DNA from: Purshia tridentata
Lineage: Eukaryota; Streptophyta; Magnoliopsida; Rosales; Rosaceae
NCBI GenBank assembly: GCA_003254885.1
Contig: QANT01006963.1
Span: forward strand, 1 to 64,000
DNA: 64,000 nt
Reading direction: 5' to 3'
Below are positions 59,808-64,000 of the stretch, piece by piece. The position numbers were made by a program, and so were the translations under genes. The notes beneath the pieces are model-generated. The model worked only from the letters and a program-made list of their open reading frames with translations. It searched no databases and was not told the origin of the DNA. The number at the start of each line of letters is the position of its first letter. Within the stretch, counting starts at the first letter, position 1.

Positions 59808-62413
59808 TCAGTAACTAGTTTTAAAGGGCTTATAAGTCTTGAGATCCAGAACCACTCCAGCCACAGAGCCAACAGCAGCAGCAATGGAGACAAAGAGACA
59901 ACTCACACTAAGTATCTGAAGCCCAAGCCACCTGCTGGTCCATCTGCCAATCTTCTGTTGAGCAATGTACATCTCAACTGGGAAGTAAACTGTCAATGGC
60001 CAGAATCCAAAGGCTCCAAGTATTCCAACAACGTCATTGAAGAAAGGCAATAGCATGGATATGAGGGTTGTTATGATAACAAATATGGTCCTCCATACTA
60101 AGCGAAACAAATTAAGTTGGTACACGCCATAGAAGGGGATTGGTATGTCATACTCTGCTGTTACAAAGTCACTCTTTGGCCACCTATGTGCACTCCATTT
60201 CTCTACAAATGCAAATAATGGCTGGCAAAAGACCTACAGGTTCATAAGTTTAGAACTTTGTGATAGGGTACATGTTATGCTACATAGCATACCAGATTGT
60301 CAAACTATCAATTTCGATCACTTTGGTTTAGATTGACAGTCAGGCAACATAGCATACCAGACTGTCTAGTAAGCGAAAACTTTTCCTTTGTGGTATTGGC
60401 AAGGTTCCTTGGTGAGAGGGCATACCTGAAATGCACCAACAAGGTGGACAACAATTGCAACATTGGCAATGTCTAGTAGCCAGTAGGGGTTATAGAATCC
60501 AAATCCAGTCAAGAGGTTTCCTGGGGCAAGACCACCAAATGCTGCATACCCAAAGCATCCACATAGTAGATAGAACACTGTGGTGAGAATTATGCTGAAT
60601 ACAGCTGCTTTCTTCATGGTCTTATGTTCTGCAGGAGGAGATCTTATTGTATCCTGCAGAGGGCAGCAATTTTTCGAGTATTAACATTCAAATGCTGCAA
60701 TAAAAGCCTGATAATCATTTTTTTTTCATTTGCTAAATATCTAATATTCAAAGTACCTGAATTTCAATGAGGACCAAAGAATAAGAGTAAGCAAAGGCAA
60801 TAGCTCCAAGAGCTTGCATACTCCTCCACATCTTTTGTGTAGAAGTGACTGTCCCAGCATGAGTTACTGTCCCTATGCTAATTCCCAATAGGCTTCCTTT
60901 AAAGCCCCCATTTCCTGACATAAAGAGAACAAAAGTTGCAGCTTGAAAAGTATATAACAGATTATTTGGGGAAGTCAAAACCACAATTACATGCATATAC
61001 AGTGCATAAGAATATTAGTTCAACCTGCAACTTTTCCAATGCCAAGTCCAAGGCCAACAGTGGAGTATGTGAATGACATAATGGCTGCTACTATTGAGAG
61101 CCACCATACTTGATTAAAATCTTGGATCTGAGAAAATACCACCTCTATGATTCCAAATGTTATCATATACCCATTGCTTGACATGTGGCATGGATCTTTC
61201 CCTCCACTTTTATGGTAGCAGTTTGATCTCTTTATTGCCCTAATAAATAAAACATTGTTAGAACTTATCACGTAGGTGATTCAGTGATGTTGCCATCATG
61301 TAAATTTGTGTTACAAACTAGTAAGCTTCAAGAAAACAAAAGTACATGAATTTAATCTACTCTGGTAACTCACATCATGCTGACAGATGATGCTATGGTG
61401 TACCCAATCGCTACACCAAATAAATTAATGTACTGGACCAACCCACACAGCATGACCTTTCTTCCTCCTGCAGATCCAGTTGACATCACCAAAAGCCAAA
61501 ATTATAATTTCCATAGTTGAAACTGATAGCTAGAGAACATTGATTCCTTACCTAAGTTGGCTTTGACAGCATCCATGTAGGTATAGTTTCTCTGTCCCGT
61601 GATAGGGTCACCGGCCCTGTAGCACATGGATAGGAGATTGGAAGTGTAGAGATTGACAATGGCAAAAAGCAGCAGGACAGTTGGTCCTGCAACCCAACCA
61701 AGCTGTGCTATTGCCCATGCCAAGGAAAGAACTCCAGATCCTATAACTGCAGTTATAATATGTGATGTTGCAGTCCAAAAATTTCCTGCACCAGCATCAG
61801 CATGTTATTATATATTGAACTATAACTATAAGTTTATAAGGTACTAATTACTTTATATCAAATTATCATATATTTCATAAGTTGGTCCTGCTGAGTAGCA
61901 GAAAGCATATTATGCATGATTTATATATATCTTATACAACTGAACCTATTGAGACCATGTGTCACTTTCTCTATCCAAATGTTGAGTTTAGCCAATATAA
62001 TACTGAAAATAGTAATATAATATGGAGTCTTGCATGATGTACTTCAACATATATAGTTCAAGTTGAAATTAAAATTAAGTTCATTAATTGAAGGTAGACC
62101 TGAAATGCTAAATTGGGTAATGTGTAGCTACCTGTTCTCTTCAAGCGACCATCATCATCAAAGCATTTGGAATAGTTGGACTGAAGGTTTATGGCTTCAG
62201 ACTCACTGGATTTGGGTTGGACATCCACTTGCAAATAGTGCCTGATGTCATGCCTCTCTTCTACCTAAAATTAATTGAAATGGAAATAAATAAATACACC
62301 AAGAAAAAGAATTATTACTATGAAGAAGAAATTAGGAAATGAAAAACTAAGGTGATCTCTCTCACAGCCCCATGGTGGATTCTGCTTGGCATAGTTCGAC
62401 TCCTTGGCAACAT
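59808..62413 (-). CDS. Amino acid permease (AAP family)
   Basis: Eight exons on the minus strand encode 511 residues: 62366-62413, 62132-62264, 61552-61785, 61374-61467, 61025-61239, 60757-60914, 60426-60653 and 59808-60233. The N-terminus begins MLPRSRTMPSRIHHGAVEER and is cytosolic. The AAP core follows from TGNFWTATSHIITAVIGSGVLSLAWAIAQLGW with about ten to eleven membrane spans, the AIKRSNCYHKSGG loop, CGCFGYAAFG, and the C-terminal FFNDVVGILGAFGFWPLTVYFPVEMYI and LDLKTYKPFKTSY. AAPs are proton-coupled importers of neutral, acidic and sometimes basic amino acids at the plasma membrane. The sequence sits in the AAP2/3/4/6 part of the family, and I do not assign a number. Two oddities exist in exon 6: an 18-base duplication (GTVTHAGTVT) and Ala279 where relatives I recall have Asp (LGDIAF). 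Confidence 0.94.
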
Positions 62414-62520
62414 TATTTCAACTTCAAGGTTGCAGAATTGGTATTCAGAAAATCAGAGAGAGAGAGAGAGTGGAGAAGAGAAAGTGAAGGCGACGGATGT
62501 CTAAAAATGTGATCAAGTGG

Positions 62521-62529
62521 GTTTTTATA
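62521..62529 (-). promoter_or_regulatory. TATA box of the AAP gene
   Basis: On the minus strand TATAAAAAC occurs 108 bases before the AAP start codon. Transcription would start about 30 bases further on, giving a leader of some 75 bases that includes the GA/CT microsatellite. Confidence 0.7.
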
Positions 62530-63955
62530 GGTGAAGAAAATGACTTGAACAGAACTACAGTACTATAGAAGAGAAGGTGGTACAATAACAATCATGTAAC
62601 ACACCCCCTCTAGTGCTTGTTCCAAAATTATTTCTCCATTTTGAATCAGATTAAGTTCAAAAGCTCGGAATGGTGTTAGGAAAATACTAGGATTAATCAA
62701 GTCACTTATAAAAGCAATAAATTAATTAGTAGCAGAACTGGAAAATTCAGTTGTTTTGTGGATGATATTGTTTTAGGCCAAGGATGTCTGACAACTTTCT
62801 GGAAAGATGGCATCATAACAGGATTAAATAATTATAAAGGGAGTTATAAAAATATCTATAAAACAAGCACATACACAGAACAGTGTAGTTCCACTGAATT
62901 AACAGAGTACAATAACCAGTACTGTATAGATGTACATCCAAAGAAGATTATATACAAAAAATTAAAGACATTTATGTTTGATGAATTTATCTTGTACTTG
63001 AAAGTAGAAGCATGAAACCATGCATTAAATTTGCATATTTACAATAGAGTCCCCAACTGCAGAAAGTGCAAACTAAGCGCCATCATAAGGTTTCTGAACA
63101 TATTTTAATGGAGATATATAGCCAATTATTTGGGGATATGGGAAAATTTGACTCAAAAACAGAAGTATTTACTGACTATATATAAAATTAATAAAGGGGA
63201 AACTAATTTGTGGGGAACAGAGTCCTGTATAGAGATATCAATCTTTAGCAGTAAAAGTTCTTTTTATAACTTAAGCCATGCAGGTTATAATGTATTACTT
63301 GTGGGGCTTTAGTTCTTAATCATGCAGTAAATTCTCTCTGACTCTCTCAAGCATAGTAACAATGTAACATGATCATGAGATATCAGAAAGATGACGCACC
63401 ACCAGGGCTTAGGTATCTTATTTTTATATCTCAAATAAAATGAATACATTTTTGTTAGTTTGGTCTTTGTAGTGATGGTTGTTAAGATTTCAATTCCATT
63501 GTGTTGCATGTGTAAGTGGTAGCATGTCAACTTTAATTTCCACTTTGGTACATGAAAAGCTCAACAGTATATAACTATCTATACCTTTTGTTGTTACCAT
63601 TTTTTTTATTTAATTTTCTTTGCTAGGGGAAACTTTGAGAAGAAAGATACCTTCCAAATCCCAATCTTGCTACATGCGGAAAGTGAAGTCTTCTCCTGAG
63701 TCAACGACTAACATATATAACTCAAAGTAAAGGTCTCATTTCTATTCGTTGAGGCTTTTGCCATCCCCACTCTATACATATATGCTTTCTGACACCCCCT
63801 CCACCATAAACAGCACCAAGAGCCCTAGTTAATGGGGCATTGGCCGCACCCTCCCTCCCTCCCTCCCAATCCCCATACTAGAATGCATGAGATGGCATGT
63901 TCCACTCTGAAACGTTTTATTGTGAAAGTGAGTGGCGTGGACAAAAAACAAGGTT

Positions 63956-64000
63956 CCGATACCATGTTAGACAACTATTGTGTTCTAAAACTTAAGCTGT
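63956..64000. mobile_element. Edge of a probable TRIM/LTR-type fossil
   Basis: GTTCCGATACCA, similar to the reversed initiator-Met primer binding site, is followed directly by TGTTAGACAAC, a plausible terminal-repeat start that is also present near 58,904. Only the edge lies in the window, so length, age and state cannot be judged. Confidence 0.35.

Larger units (their letters stand above)
62414..64000. other. AAP promoter and right-hand intergenic region
   Basis: Contains the AAP leader with a (GA)n run at 62,454-62,470, the AAP TATA box (below) and about 1.4 kb of AT-rich DNA with no recognisable gene. A (CCCT)n-like stretch lies near 63,849-63,868. The last 45 bases match a repeat family described at 58,895. 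Confidence 0.5.

Noticed and set aside
1-64000. CRISPR arrays, operons, phage or bacterial defence genes
   Set aside because: The gene structures are those of a plant nuclear genome, and no regularly spaced repeat-spacer array or prokaryotic gene cluster is present.

Overview
The window is nuclear DNA from a flowering plant, most likely a woody rosid eudicot; a Rosaceae tree is my best guess, which no single feature proves. The DNA is AT-rich, the genes carry short spliced exons with GT-AG introns, there is a nuclear tRNA-Glu gene, and the proteins closely match families I know from Arabidopsis. I see no bacterial, organellar or viral gene cluster.

From left to right there are eleven protein genes and one tRNA. 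They are CLPR1 (+, 3.2-6.7 kb; inactive subunit of the plastid Clp protease), BUB3 (-, 7.6-10.8 kb; spindle checkpoint WD40 protein), tRNA-Glu(CTC) (+, 12.3 kb), a single-exon PPR protein (+, 12.7-14.2 kb), a nodulin-like/NFD4-type major facilitator (-, 15.4-18.6 kb), a secretory-pathway cyclophilin of CYP21-1 type (+, 26.8-29.9 kb), a choline-transporter-like membrane protein (+, 31.2-34.4 kb), RPN10 (+, 35.7-39.2 kb; proteasome ubiquitin receptor), an ADF5/ADF9-type actin depolymerising factor (+, 42.1-43.2 kb), an SBT1.6-type subtilase (+, 48.95-51.3 kb), an ERD7-like senescence/dehydration protein (+, 54.6-57.1 kb) and an AAP amino-acid permease (-, 59.8-62.4 kb). For every spliced gene the exon lengths sum to an intact reading frame.

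The genes are independent housekeeping and physiological loci; nothing suggests an operon or a biosynthetic cluster. Their order is informative, however. As far as I recall, the transporter, CYP21-1, ADF and SBT1.6 genes are consecutive in Arabidopsis chromosome 4 (At4g34950-At4g34980), and RPN10 and the choline-transporter-like gene are neighbours at At4g38630-At4g38640.

The intergenic DNA (notably 18.7-26.4 kb and 43.2-48.9 kb) holds small non-autonomous DNA transposons, two of them with exact target-site duplications (an 8-bp hAT type inside a BUB3 intron and a 9-bp Mutator-like type at 20.9 kb). It also holds several recent local tandem duplications, a duplicated fragment of the ERD7-like gene's 3' end, and an assembly gap inside a poly-A run. 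I found no convincing undescribed biological system. The best leads are the transposon footprints, the duplicated promoter unit of the cyclophilin gene, and two unusual changes in the amino-acid permease.
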